Below, in pieces: positions 27,464 to 35,936 of a DNA stretch of 64,000 nucleotides. The DNA is taken from NCBI GenBank assembly GCA_035937795.1, contig DASZHO010000200.1, positions 1-64,000 of the forward strand, given 5' to 3'. This DNA is from JAMQPK01 sp035937795. GTDB lineage: Bacteria > Acidobacteriota > Vicinamibacteria > Vicinamibacterales > JAMQPK01. Positions within the stretch are counted from its first letter, which is position 1; every line of letters begins with the position of its first letter. Below the pieces are notes generated by a model. That model saw nothing but the letters and a program-made list of their open reading frames with translations. It did no database searches and was not told where the DNA came from. A program made the position numbers and the translations under genes.

Positions 27464-29023
27464 CTAGTCGAGAGGGCAGAAGTAGACGCCGTCGATGATC
27501 GGTTTCGCGTCGCCGCAAGCCGTCCGCGAGATTTTGACGGCCACGTCGCGATGAGAGGCCACTTCCTGGTCGTAGGAATGAATCCGCCGGAAATCGTCAG
27601 CGGCCACCACGATTCGCTCGTTGGTGAAGAACGTGATGTAGTACGCGATCCAATAATCGGACACCGCGTAACGAATATCGCGAGCGTCGAGCGCACGAAT
27701 GATGAGGATCTTGTCGGCGATTCGAGGATGATGGCTGTATACACTGTAGATGCGCGCGTGCGCGACGCCCGAGACGAGAGCCCAGCATAGCAGCACGGCG
27801 ATCTCGGTTCGCCGGATCCACGGCCGCGATTCCACCGACAAGCCCCAGGCGGCCAGCCCCACGGCGCCCACAAGGGAGAGCAGGTCGTAGCGCAAGACCG
27901 TCACATCACCACACCGGCTGACCGCGATCGCAAGTGCCGAAATGGCGCCGACCAGGATGAGATACGCGCAGAATTCGTATCGCGTCCACCAGTCGGCGCG
28001 CCGGCTCGCGTGCGCGATAATGCGCGCCGCAAACAGCACCATTGTCGCTCCGAGCACGATTCCGCTCCACGCGAGCCCTTGGCGTGAATCGCTTTCGAGC
28101 CCGAGGTCGAGAACGGGCAGTGGTGCCGTCCCGAACAGCCGTGACCAGTGCACGGTGACAAGGCTCGCCACGCCGCCGAGTACCGTGCCGGGATCGAAAC
28201 AGAATTTACCGATCGCTTCGATCAGGTCGTTTCCGCGTAAGGTGATCATGCTGGCGTCGGTACCGGGTCCGGCGGCCGACGCCCACTGCCGGAGGAATTG
28301 CGAGACGAGCCACACCTCGGCGACCACGCGCAACACCTGAAAGGCGCCGACGAGCTCGGCCTTGGCTTTGCCGCGCCAGCGTCCGCTGATGAGCTCCAGC
28401 AACACAATCGCAAGCGCGCCATAGGCGGTGAATTCGCGATGCAGAAAGCCCACGCCGAGTACGACGCCGAACCACACTGGGCGCGTCCGCAGCAGCCAGA
28501 GCAGGAGCACGTAGAGGAACGGCTCGACGTTCCCGCCGCTCGCGGCGAGCAGTTCCGCGGCGGTGCCGGGCGGGGCGAGTACGAAGAACAAGCTGGCGAT
28601 GAGCGCCAAGGTCGGACTGAGGCCGCTTTCCCGATACAGCAGCGTGACGAGCAGCAAGCCGATCGCCACGTTGATGACGAGGAGCGGCAATTTGAGCGCC
28701 GCCACCGACACGCCGGCGACGAGAAACACGGGCGCGGCCAGCCAGGCCTCGACCCCCAGAAGGTAGTTCTGCCCGTAGATGAAGAGCGGAAACGCCCGGC
28801 CTTGGATGAGATGCTTTGCCATAAGACCGATCACGCCCTGATCGGCGTGAAACGCCAGTTGCGGCTGAAACACGATCATCGCCGAGCGGAAGGCGATCAG
28901 TACGAACGCCGCGGACCACGCAAGAACAAGCCCGCGCGGCACGCGAGTGAAGCCTCCAGCGGGATCATCCGATAAGACTCCGTGGGCAGGTACCGTCGCG
29001 GCCGGCATGGGCAGGAGAATCAT
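27464..29023 (-). CDS. Polytopic membrane protein, ArnT/PMT-like
   Basis: 519 residues from ATG 29023. A helix at about residues 30-48 is followed by a loop with FHADQGVIGLMAKHLIQGR, where the Asp is in the position of the catalytic acidic residue in GT-C enzymes, and by LFIYGQNYLLGVEAWLAAP. About eleven helices are present, with a soluble tail ending in a Cys-containing segment. It is divergent from the lipoprotein gene at 29188, and the promoter of that gene begins just 12 bases from this start. Confidence 0.78.
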   Translation of the reverse strand: MILLPMPAATVPAHGVLSDDPAGGFTRVPRGLVLAWSAAFVLIAFRSAMIVFQPQLAFHADQGVIGLMAKHLIQGRAFPLFIYGQNYLLGVEAWLAAPVFLVAGVSVAALKLPLLVINVAIGLLLVTLLYRESGLSPTLALIASLFFVLAPPGTAAELLAASGGNVEPFLYVLLLWLLRTRPVWFGVVLGVGFLHREFTAYGALAIVLLELISGRWRGKAKAELVGAFQVLRVVAEVWLVSQFLRQWASAAGPGTDASMITLRGNDLIEAIGKFCFDPGTVLGGVASLVTVHWSRLFGTAPLPVLDLGLESDSRQGLAWSGIVLGATMVLFAARIIAHASRRADWWTRYEFCAYLILVGAISALAIAVSRCGDVTVLRYDLLSLVGAVGLAAWGLSVESRPWIRRTEIAVLLCWALVSGVAHARIYSVYSHHPRIADKILIIRALDARDIRYAVSDYWIAYYITFFTNERIVVAADDFRRIHSYDQEVASHRDVAVKISRTACGDAKPIIDGVYFCPLD

Positions 29024-29034
29024 GCATTAGTTCC

Positions 29035-29063
29035 TTGACAGCCACCAGCCGAACGCGTACTAT
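29035..29063 (+). promoter_or_regulatory. Sigma-70-type promoter of the first lipoprotein
   Basis: TTGACA at 29035-29040 and TACTAT at 29058-29063 are separated by exactly 17 bases: a perfect -35 and a good -10. Transcription should start near 29070, leaving a leader of about 120 bases before the ATG at 29188. It is the best promoter match I found in the window. Confidence 0.65.
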
Positions 29064-29134
29064 TTGCCAACCTTCCCGGGCAAGCGACGAGCCTCCCAGC
29101 ACTGTCGCACGTGATCAGCCGAGCGGCGTTCCTT

Positions 29135-29156
29135 GTGAAGGCGGAGTCGCCTTCAC
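29135..29156 (+). promoter_or_regulatory. Perfect hairpin in the lipoprotein mRNA leader
   Basis: GTGAAGGCG (29135-29143), loop GAGT, CGCCTTCAC (29148-29156): a perfect 9-base stem with a four-base loop, about 65 bases after the predicted transcript start and 32 bases before the ATG at 29188. No T-run follows, so it is not an ordinary terminator. It may protect the message, gate translation or be an operator. Confidence 0.45.
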
Positions 29157-29187
29157 TCACCAACAATTCGTCACACGTTCTCTTGCG

Positions 29188-30243
29188 ATGGGAGCCATGA
29201 AACACAAATTTGCGCCCGGCCTTGTCACGTTTGCGGTGGCGGCGATCACCACCGCGTGCTCGAGCAGCAATCCACTCCAGCCGACGAACTCGTCGGCGGC
29301 ATCCACGTCGGTCTCATTTGTCGCGCCGCACGCGACGACGCCGGCAGGCGACTCGCAGATCCCGTGGAGAAGCCAGCCGATCACCATCACGGTCGCCAAC
29401 GGAGCCGCCACGGCGAGCGGCGCTTCAACCTACACAATTGAGGTGGCCACCGACGCCGGCTTCAGCAACATCGTCTTCTCGAACGGCAACGTTCCGCAGG
29501 GAAGCGGTGGCCAGACGGGTCTGGCGATCGGCACGCTTCCGGGCGACACCACCTACCACTGGCGAGTCAGAGTAACGACCGGCGGTGTCACCGGTCCGAA
29601 TTCGGCGGCGAGTGCGTTCTCGATCGGAACTCAACCTACCGTGCAGACGCCCGCGCCGTTGTCTCCTGGCCAGAACGGGATGGGCGCGTCCCCAACGACG
29701 ACACTGACGACGCAGAACGCTCAGACGTCCGGCCCCGTAGGTGCGATCGTGTATCGATTCCAGGTCGCCGATTCGTCGGCATTCACAAATATTGTGTTTG
29801 ATAGCACGACTGCGCAGCAGTCGGGCGACCAGACGTCCATCGCGGTGACCGCCAGATTGACGGAGGGCGCGACATACTACTGGCGCGTTCAGGCCATCGA
29901 TTCAACTGACGGTATTACGACATCCTTCTCGACGGTTTTTGCGTTCCAGATGCCCGTTGGTGTGCTCTTCGATCATCCGTGGACCGGCAGGGTGGAGACC
30001 GTCTTACACGATCTGCTCGCCAGCGGCCTCGCCGGGCCGGATGGTTCGAACGGGCAGGCCGTCGTCGACCAGATGAACGCGATGGGCGGTATTTTTGCGG
30101 GCGCTGTCTTCCAGCCGCATCACAACGGAATCGGAGACCCCACCTTCGGCTTCGGATGGTTCTACGTGTCGTTCGTTCCGATCGGCAACGGGACAAGCTT
30201 CTATCAGATCGTCGAATATGGGGCGCCGCCATTCGGCGACTAA
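29188..30243 (+). CDS. Lipoprotein with two Ig/fibronectin-like repeats and a conserved C-terminal domain
   Basis: 351 residues from ATG 29188; ATG 29197 is the alternative. A hydrophobic signal ends in the lipobox ITTAC, so Cys is lipidated and the protein faces the periplasm or outer membrane. Two beta-sandwich repeats of about 100 residues follow, each with a Y-F/I-V and YYWRV strand pattern. The last 80 residues (DHPWTGRVE, then LLASGLAGPDGSNGQAVVD, FQPHHNG, GFGWFYVS) match the tail of the lipoprotein at 41203. The frame upstream to 29035 is not used, since the promoter lies in it. No enzyme motif is seen. Confidence 0.8.
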   Translation: MGAMKHKFAPGLVTFAVAAITTACSSSNPLQPTNSSAASTSVSFVAPHATTPAGDSQIPWRSQPITITVANGAATASGASTYTIEVATDAGFSNIVFSNGNVPQGSGGQTGLAIGTLPGDTTYHWRVRVTTGGVTGPNSAASAFSIGTQPTVQTPAPLSPGQNGMGASPTTTLTTQNAQTSGPVGAIVYRFQVADSSAFTNIVFDSTTAQQSGDQTSIAVTARLTEGATYYWRVQAIDSTDGITTSFSTVFAFQMPVGVLFDHPWTGRVETVLHDLLASGLAGPDGSNGQAVVDQMNAMGGIFAGAVFQPHHNGIGDPTFGFGWFYVSFVPIGNGTSFYQIVEYGAPPFGD

Positions 30244-30244
30244 C

Positions 30245-30333
30245 GGAGCCCGCGTTCGGGCGGCCGCCTGCTGCGAGCACCTCGCGGCAGACGGCCGGCT
30301 CGAACGGCCCGGCGGGATAGAGATCGGCGACCT
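30245..30333 (-). pseudogene. Remnant of a TIM-barrel sugar isomerase gene
   Basis: Translated on the reverse strand this reads KVADLYPAGPFEPAVCREVL and then AAGGRPNAGSV. The intact gene at 32293 has RVADLHP, then EPAVCREVLLAADRPNVGL. At the DNA level 28 bases are identical (30275-30302 versus 32632-32659), with an identical CGTTCGGGCGG at the same offset, and about 46 bases are deleted between the two conserved parts. It starts directly after the lipoprotein stop, the same place the intact copy occupies relative to the lipoprotein at 31018. Confidence 0.75.
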
Positions 30334-30403
30334 TCTTTCGACCTGCCTTTCATTTTCTATTTCCATAAAATAAAGGGGCCTTGTGGACATTGTTTCGAAA
30401 TAA

Positions 30404-30431
30404 TTGCGCCACCCATGATAATCCATGCTAT
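30404..30431 (+). promoter_or_regulatory. Candidate promoter for the GRPPKF gene
   Basis: TTGCGC (30404-30409) and TGCTAT (30426-30431) with a 16-base spacer lie 51 bases before the TTG start at 30482. The surrounding sequence (30335-30435) is locally AT-rich compared with its neighbourhood. The match is moderate. Confidence 0.3.
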
Positions 30432-30481
30432 CCTTGCGCCATTCGTGGCTTCAGGGTCCTCCTGTTTGACCAGACAACGCA

Positions 30482-31021
30482 TTGGCTTCTGAACAACGGG
30501 CGCGAGGATCGCGCCGGCGGGGACGGCCTCCGAAGTTCGACCGGCCGAGCCAGCTTGTCGCGCTCACGCTGCCCACGCAAGTGATCCGGGGGCTGCGAAA
30601 GGTTCACTCCGATTTGGCGTGGGCCATCGTGGCGCAATTCGAAAAACGCGCGCCGACGAGCAACGGCAACCCCGGCGCGGAAAGCGGGCTGGTCAGCATC
30701 GGGCCACGCGATGCGTTCCTGATCGTGATCAATCGAGCGCTCTTCAAGCGGCTTCCCGGCGTGAATATCGTGCCTCTGAGCGCCGATCGCGCGTTTCTGG
30801 CTCTTGAGCCCGGATGCGGTTTCAGCGATTTGGAAGTGGCAGTCAGGGATCGGCTGGAGAGCTCGGCCGTCGCTGCGTCGGAGCGCCGCGCATTGCTGCA
30901 TTTCCGCAAACAACTTCGCGCGTGGCGGCGCAATCGGGCACTCCGTTTCCACACTCGCACAATCATCGTAGTCGAGCGCTTACGCTCTCACGAGCGGAGG
31001 AGCGAGAGGCAGGAATCATGA
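30482..31021 (+). CDS. GRPPKF-type hypothetical protein, putative DNA-binding
   Basis: 179 residues from TTG 30482, the first possible start after an in-frame stop at 30467. A basic N-terminus (RGSRRRGRPPKFDRP) resembles an AT-hook or arm, followed by a predicted strand-helix-helix (QLVALTLPTQVIRGLRKVHS) reminiscent of ribbon-helix-helix proteins. The middle has a short alpha/beta region and the C-terminus is rich in Arg. Its stop overlaps the ATG of the lipoprotein at 31018 in an ATGA, so the pair is coupled. A regulator of that lipoprotein is a guess from context. A frameshifted relative is at 3961. Confidence 0.65.
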   Translation: MASEQRARGSRRRGRPPKFDRPSQLVALTLPTQVIRGLRKVHSDLAWAIVAQFEKRAPTSNGNPGAESGLVSIGPRDAFLIVINRALFKRLPGVNIVPLSADRAFLALEPGCGFSDLEVAVRDRLESSAVAASERRALLHFRKQLRAWRRNRALRFHTRTIIVVERLRSHERRSERQES

Positions 31022-32208
31022 CGACAGACACTCATTTCATGCGGCGGCGTCCTTTGGCTCCGGTCACGCCTCAGCGCGTCCTGAAGCAAGTCCTCTCTCT
31101 GACGGCCGCAGCGTGGTTGCTCGCGTCGGTGGCCTGTTCGAGCACTCCGTTGGCGCCCGCCGCGTCGGTCTCCACGCCGACCGCGCAGGCGCCGGCAAGC
31201 GGCGCGCAGATCGCGAACAGTGCGCAGCCGGTCACACTGGTCGTGCAAAACGCCACCGTGACCCAGAGCGCCACCGCCGTGACCTACAACTTCGAAGTCG
31301 CGGCCGACGCGGCATTCGCCACCAAGGTGCAGACCAAACCCGGCGTGGCCGCGGGCAGCGGCGGACAGACCAGCATCACCCTCGATCCCTTGCCCGCGAG
31401 CGCGAGTTACTACTGGCACGCGCAGGCGATTGCCGGCGGCACGACGGGCCCCTTCAGCGCCACCGCTAATTTCACGATTGGGTCGGCGATAACCATCAAT
31501 GCGCCGGCGGCCGTCGCCCCCGCGAACGGCTCGACCGTGATCAACCCCCCGACCCTGACCGTCGCCAATGCGATGCGCACGGGGCCGGTCGGCGTACTCG
31601 CGTACCGCTTCGATATTTCTACGAACGCGGATTTCTCGACCCTCACCACGCAGGGGAGCGTCGGCGAGGGGGCCGGCCAGCAGACCTCATTCACGCCGGG
31701 CTCGCCCCTTGCGAACGGTGTGAAGTTCTACTGGCGCGCGACCGCGATCGACCAGATCAACCTGGTGACGAGCCCGGCGAGCGCCACCGCAACCTTCACG
31801 ACGATCCAGTTCCCGGGTGTGGCGGCGGGCATCGCCGCTAGACTGGGTATCCTCCTCTGGCCGGGCGCTGTGCCGACCGGCGTCAATGGGCATGCCTTTC
31901 TTGGTAATAACTGCAATGGAAGCCCTAACTGGGCAATCGCGACCTGTCATTCCCCCACCGCCGGCGTCGACTTCCAGAGTCCGACGATCGAAATGCTCCG
32001 GGTTTTCGATCTGCTTGATCGAGGTTACGATCCACAAAGCGCCATCAATTGGATGTTCAACAACGGCTATCCAACGTCGGCCGCATGGTATCCATATCCG
32101 AAGTTCGTCATCGGTTTTCCGTTTGTCTATATCTCCGCCCGCGACGGGAATTTCGGCACAGGGGGGATTTGGGACGTCCAGATTAGCCTGGGATTGAGAG
32201 AGTGGTAG
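31018..32208 (+). CDS. Lipoprotein with two Ig/fibronectin-like repeats, variant C-terminal domain
   Basis: 396 residues from ATG 31018. The signal helix ends in the lipobox ASVAC. Two repeats of about 95 residues (ITLDPLPASASYYWHAQA; PLANGVKFYWRATAID) parallel those of the 29188 protein. The last 125 residues differ: they contain two cysteines in NNCNGSPNWAIATCHSP, possibly a disulfide, then SAINWMFNNGYPTSAAWYPY and a beta-rich end. It is coupled to the GRPPKF gene and convergent with the TIM-barrel gene. It is probably a surface or periplasmic binding protein; no catalytic motif is seen. Confidence 0.8.
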   Translation: MTTDTHFMRRRPLAPVTPQRVLKQVLSLTAAAWLLASVACSSTPLAPAASVSTPTAQAPASGAQIANSAQPVTLVVQNATVTQSATAVTYNFEVAADAAFATKVQTKPGVAAGSGGQTSITLDPLPASASYYWHAQAIAGGTTGPFSATANFTIGSAITINAPAAVAPANGSTVINPPTLTVANAMRTGPVGVLAYRFDISTNADFSTLTTQGSVGEGAGQQTSFTPGSPLANGVKFYWRATAIDQINLVTSPASATATFTTIQFPGVAAGIAARLGILLWPGAVPTGVNGHAFLGNNCNGSPNWAIATCHSPTAGVDFQSPTIEMLRVFDLLDRGYDPQSAINWMFNNGYPTSAAWYPYPKFVIGFPFVYISARDGNFGTGGIWDVQISLGLREW

Positions 32209-32292
32209 CTGCGGCCTCGACGAGCGCCAGGCCGGCGCGCACGCGGCCCGGTCCGGCGCCCGCAATCGGGATTGGCCTCGTTTGCGGCCGTC

Positions 32293-33096
32293 TCAGACGA
32301 CTGCGGCGCCGTCAGAGGGGCTTGCGAGAGCCGCGACCGTCGCCCTCGCGCATTTCAGGCCTTCGTAGAGCCGCAGCGTCCGGTCGAAGCGTCCTTCGTA
32401 CTCCGCGGTGAAGCCGCCACGGTAGCCGCCGGCGATCAGCGCCTTCACCATCGGCTTCAAATCGACGTCGCCGGCCCCAAACTCACAGAAGCCCTCGGCC
32501 TCCATTCCCTTGAGGTGGACGTGGGCGATGAGCGGCCGCAGCATGGTCAAAGCATCCATCGCACGTACGCCGGCGTGCTCGAAATTGATCGGGTCGAAGT
32601 TGAGACCGACGTTCGGGCGGTCGGCCGCCAGGAGCACCTCGCGGCAGACGGCCGGCTCGGACGACGCGCCGTCGTGGTTTTCGAATAGGAAGAGCAGATC
32701 GGGATGGAGATCGGCGACTCGTTGGATGTTGGCCGCGATCGTCTCGCGCGCCGCCTCCGAGTACGCCTCCTTCGTCAGACGGCCGAAAAATAGCCGAAGA
32801 CGATCGACCCCGAACTGCCGCACCAGCGCGACCTGACGCGCGACTGATGTGAACGTCTCTTCGATCTTTGGGGCTGAATCAAAGAAATCACACCAACCGC
32901 CCGACACGACCCACACGCGCTGGCCGTTCGCCTCGAGCGCTCGCACGACCTCCTCTGGCGGTTGCCCGGCCTCGACCATGTGGCTCAGGTTCAAGTCCAG
33001 ATCGAGCAGACCGAGGCGCGCGAATATCTCCAGCGTCGGCACGAGTGGTTCGTGTTTGTGCGACGTGGTCGAGGGGAGGACCTGCAGTGGCCGCAT
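32293..33096 (-). CDS. TIM-barrel sugar phosphate isomerase/epimerase
   Basis: 267 residues from ATG 33096, whose first base is shared with the stop of the flavoprotein gene (TGATG). The AP-endonuclease-2/xylose-isomerase-like barrel shows LFLFENHDG (metal-ligand Glu), GLNFDPINFEHAGV (Asp), HVHLKGM (His pair) and FTAEYEGR (final Glu), which together form a typical divalent-metal site. The reaction is likely a keto-aldo isomerisation or epimerisation of a sugar in the operon's pathway. It is the last gene of the six. A decayed copy lies at 30245. Confidence 0.82.
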   Translation of the reverse strand: MRPLQVLPSTTSHKHEPLVPTLEIFARLGLLDLDLNLSHMVEAGQPPEEVVRALEANGQRVWVVSGGWCDFFDSAPKIEETFTSVARQVALVRQFGVDRLRLFFGRLTKEAYSEAARETIAANIQRVADLHPDLLFLFENHDGASSEPAVCREVLLAADRPNVGLNFDPINFEHAGVRAMDALTMLRPLIAHVHLKGMEAEGFCEFGAGDVDLKPMVKALIAGGYRGGFTAEYEGRFDRTLRLYEGLKCARATVAALASPSDGAAVV

Positions 33097-34388
33097 CAGA
33101 CGGGATCGAACTCGAGGCTCTTGAGATACGCGGAGTTGACCGTCTCGGGCATACCCCAGTACTTGAATTCGGCGTGCCGGCCGACATATCGGAGGTTGGA
33201 AATTTTCTTGCCGCGCTCGAGGTATGCGTAATAGGTCCCGAAAGCCTGCTGGGATTGCTGCGGGTAGGCTTTTTCGGTGAACAGGTTCTGATCGAGCGCG
33301 TAGTCGATCGTGTTTTTCGGGAAGCACTTGGCCGCGCCTGGCAGAACCGGCACTTCGATGAGAATCAGCGTGTCGGGACTCTCGTGCCTGGTGATCGCCT
33401 TCATCTCCGTCACACGCGTTTGAAACTCGCACGACGAATAGTGCAATGACTCCGCGCCTTCGGGAAACGCGCTCTCGAGGCCGGGAATCAGGAGCGGAAT
33501 CATCATGCGGCCCGTGTAGGGAAGCGTGTCCTCGCCCCACAGCTCATCGATATCGATCGAGCTGAATACGGTATGGTAGTCGGCGAAGTAGTGTTTCTGG
33601 CCGCTCGCCAGCAGCACGTGCGGCCGTTTGTGCTCGTCCTGGATGCCGACGACGCGATCGCGGACCACCACGCACTTCTCGACCATGGCATTCCAGACCG
33701 AGTTCCAGCCGCCTTTGGGATAGACCTGAAAGCGAATGCCCTTGCCAAGCGTGTGGTCTTCGAACTTGATCGGATCGTACCCGCGCAACCCGCGAGCGGC
33801 GGTCTGTTCGCCGCTCTTGGAGTACGCGTGATGGAACCGATCGGCCCAGACCATGGAGGTCTGAAGCTCGTCGCCGGGGATGTTCCACATCTTCCAGGTA
33901 TAGTTCATCATGAACTTCCGGTAGAGCGTCTCACCGATCGCCTCCGTGAAGTAATCGGCGAACGTGCACTGGCCGAGTTCCGGCAACTGGCTGTCGATCA
34001 GCTTGTGCGACGCATCACGGTTCCTGGCGAGCTCGCGATGAATCGTCTCGCGCTCCGGCATCTCCTCAATGTCCTGATAGTGCACCGGATAGCGGTACTT
34101 CCGCCGATCGGCCTCGACGTACGTGAAAAGTCGGCGATCGATGTAGAACAGCTCGTCGTTGGTGAGCTTGACGATCGTCTGATTGATCGGGTCGTCCTTG
34201 CCTCCGGGCCAGAACCAGATGTGCGGCCCGAACTCGTAGGGATGGCCGCTGTAGTAGCACGTGCGCGCCAGCCCGCCGACTCGGCTGTTCTTCTCGACGA
34301 GGGTGATCTCGTAGCCCTTCTCCGAGAGGTAGAACGCCATCGAGGACCCCGCCACGCCGCCGCCCAGTATCAGTACCTTCTTGTTCAC
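33096..34388 (-). CDS. UDP-galactopyranose-mutase-like FAD protein
   Basis: 430 residues from GTG 34388, preceded by an AAGGAAGG ribosome-binding site; longer forms from 34427 or 34442 overlap the upstream gene. The FAD Rossmann motif is VLILGGGVAGSSMAFYLSEK, then EKNSRVGGLART and PYEFGPHIWFWPG, which resemble the UDP-galactopyranose mutase/protoporphyrinogen oxidase group. Mutases of this type use reduced FAD to convert sugar pyranose to furanose forms. Whether it acts on a nucleotide sugar here is inferred from the operon. Oxidase or desaturase roles remain possible. Confidence 0.8.
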   Translation of the reverse strand: MNKKVLILGGGVAGSSMAFYLSEKGYEITLVEKNSRVGGLARTCYYSGHPYEFGPHIWFWPGGKDDPINQTIVKLTNDELFYIDRRLFTYVEADRRKYRYPVHYQDIEEMPERETIHRELARNRDASHKLIDSQLPELGQCTFADYFTEAIGETLYRKFMMNYTWKMWNIPGDELQTSMVWADRFHHAYSKSGEQTAARGLRGYDPIKFEDHTLGKGIRFQVYPKGGWNSVWNAMVEKCVVVRDRVVGIQDEHKRPHVLLASGQKHYFADYHTVFSSIDIDELWGEDTLPYTGRMMIPLLIPGLESAFPEGAESLHYSSCEFQTRVTEMKAITRHESPDTLILIEVPVLPGAAKCFPKNTIDYALDQNLFTEKAYPQQSQQAFGTYYAYLERGKKISNLRYVGRHAEFKYWGMPETVNSAYLKSLEFDPV

Positions 34389-34399
34389 GCTGCCTTCCT

Positions 34400-35353
34400 T
34401 TACGCCAGAGCGAGCTGTTTCATCCATTTGACGTTGTAGCACGCCGCCTCGTCCTTGATGCGGCCGCCATGGTAAGCCGCCACCATCTCGCGGATAGCCG
34501 TCTCCACATCCTTTTTCGGGTGAAAGCCCGCCGACAGCAGGCGGTCGGAGCAGATCGCGTACGATCGCGGATCGTCGGACGGGAGCAACTTGACCTCGGC
34601 CGACACGTAGCGGCGCACCAGCGCGGCGATGTCGCTCACCTTCAGATTCTCGAAGCCCGCGTTGTAGATCCCGGCGAGGCGGTGCTCGAGCGCAAATAGA
34701 TACACATCGACAAGATCATCGATGTGGATGTTCGGGCGGGTTTGCTCGCCGCCGAGCACCGTGATGCGGCCCGTTCCGAGCGCCTGCATCGTGAGCAGGT
34801 TGACCACGACGTCCAGGCGCATTCGTGGCGAATAGCCGCAGACGGTTGCAGGACGGATGATCGTCGTCGTCATGGCGCCGGCATAACTCATGTACACGCG
34901 CTCGGCGACCATCTTCGTCTTGTTGTACTCGGAAAGCGGAAACAATTCGAGATCCTCGGTCACGCGAGGCTCCGATTTCACGCCGTACACGCTCGCCGAG
35001 GATGCGAAGACGAACTGTTTCACACCGTGGCGCGCAGCCCGGTCGGCCAGGCGCATCCCGGCAAGGACGTTCACGTCCCACGAGAGATAGGGATTGAGAT
35101 CGACGGACGGATCGTTGGCGATGTTGGCCAGGTGAAAGACCGTGTCGAACGTCGAGAGGTCGTAGTCGTCTATCGTGCGCACGTCGGCGGTCCAGAACGT
35201 CAACCTTGGATCGGACGGCAGGTGGTTGCCGAACCATTGCGTGTCCAGAATGGTGACCCGGTGTGGCGTGTGGGCCAGGAGCGCCTGCGTCAGCATCGTG
35301 CCGACGTACCCGCAGCCGCCAGTCACAAGAATGTTCACGGGCGCGCCAATCAA
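34400..35353 (-). CDS. NAD-dependent epimerase/dehydratase (extended SDR)
   Basis: 317 residues if started at the TTG at 35353, which overlaps the preceding stop and has AGGA upstream; GTG 35338 would give the more usual VNILVTGG start. It has the Rossmann GGCGYVG, the catalytic SASVYG with Ser, and YNKTK (Tyr-x3-Lys). These are all intact. Such enzymes work on nucleotide sugars (4-epimerase, heptose 6-epimerase, dehydratase). In this operon it would act after the nucleotidyl transfer step. Confidence 0.88.
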   Translation of the reverse strand: MIGAPVNILVTGGCGYVGTMLTQALLAHTPHRVTILDTQWFGNHLPSDPRLTFWTADVRTIDDYDLSTFDTVFHLANIANDPSVDLNPYLSWDVNVLAGMRLADRAARHGVKQFVFASSASVYGVKSEPRVTEDLELFPLSEYNKTKMVAERVYMSYAGAMTTTIIRPATVCGYSPRMRLDVVVNLLTMQALGTGRITVLGGEQTRPNIHIDDLVDVYLFALEHRLAGIYNAGFENLKVSDIAALVRRYVSAEVKLLPSDDPRSYAICSDRLLSAGFHPKKDVETAIREMVAAYHGGRIKDEAACYNVKWMKQLALA

Positions 35354-35934
35354 ATGGCGTCCTGACGGTGGGTGTTCAAGTACTGATCGAACCAGTAGTG
35401 GAGAAGGATTTGATGAGCGGACTCCGCCCAGCCGTAGCGTTGAAGCGGCACGTAGAAATTCAGATCCCCGAGCCCCCGCGACCGGTTGTCGGGGCGCTGA
35501 CCCGAAAGCGTCACCACCTCGAGGCCCATGCCCCGGGCGGTCTCGAGCGCCCGCACAATATTAGGCGAGTTGCCGGAGCTGCTGATGGTGACGAGCAGAT
35601 CGCCCTTTCGGGCCAACCGCTCGAGGGGCAGCGAGAACACTTGATCGTAGGAGAGATCGTTGCTCGTGGCGGTGATCATGGCGGCATCGTTCAGCGCCAA
35701 CGCGCGCAGGTGGCCGTTCTTGCACGCGTCGGCGGCCATGTGGCTCGCCATCCCTGCGCTTCCGCCGTTGCCTATGATAAAAAGACAGCCGTCGCGTTCG
35801 TGCAGCTGATGCGTCATGGCCACCCAGCGGCTCAGGGCCACGGGCGGCGACAGGTCGGAGGCTTGGCGATCGGTGACCGCGAGTCCTCTCAGCCCTTGTG
35901 CAATCGTCTCGACATACTCGGCCCAGGTTTCCAT
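35350..35934 (-). CDS. SIS-domain phosphosugar isomerase (GmhA-like)
   Basis: 194 residues. The SIS core has FIIGNGGSAGMASHMAADAC and ITISSSGNSPNIVRALE, and ends with HQILLHYWFDQYL; all match sedoheptulose-7-phosphate isomerase. GmhA makes D-glycero-D-manno-heptose 7-phosphate, the first step of the activated-heptose pathway. Its start follows the stop of the kinase gene by two bases and its end overlaps the epimerase start. A related hexose-phosphate SIS role cannot be excluded. Confidence 0.87.
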   Translation of the reverse strand: METWAEYVETIAQGLRGLAVTDRQASDLSPPVALSRWVAMTHQLHERDGCLFIIGNGGSAGMASHMAADACKNGHLRALALNDAAMITATSNDLSYDQVFSLPLERLARKGDLLVTISSSGNSPNIVRALETARGMGLEVVTLSGQRPDNRSRGLGDLNFYVPLQRYGWAESAHQILLHYWFDQYLNTHRQDAI

Positions 35935-35936
35935 CG

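Noticed and set aside
29035..29187. N-terminal extension of the first lipoprotein
   Set aside because: It would begin inside the -35 box and put 51 residues in front of a clear signal peptide and lipobox.
30814..31017. N-terminal extension of the second lipoprotein
   Set aside because: Overlaps the GRPPKF gene out of frame, and the signal peptide begins at the ATG at 31018.
33097..33540. N-terminal extension of the TIM-barrel gene
   Set aside because: The first 148 codons of the open frame are out of frame with the UDP-galactopyranose-mutase-like gene and Arg-rich; the ATG at 33096 with the TGATG overlap is the natural start.
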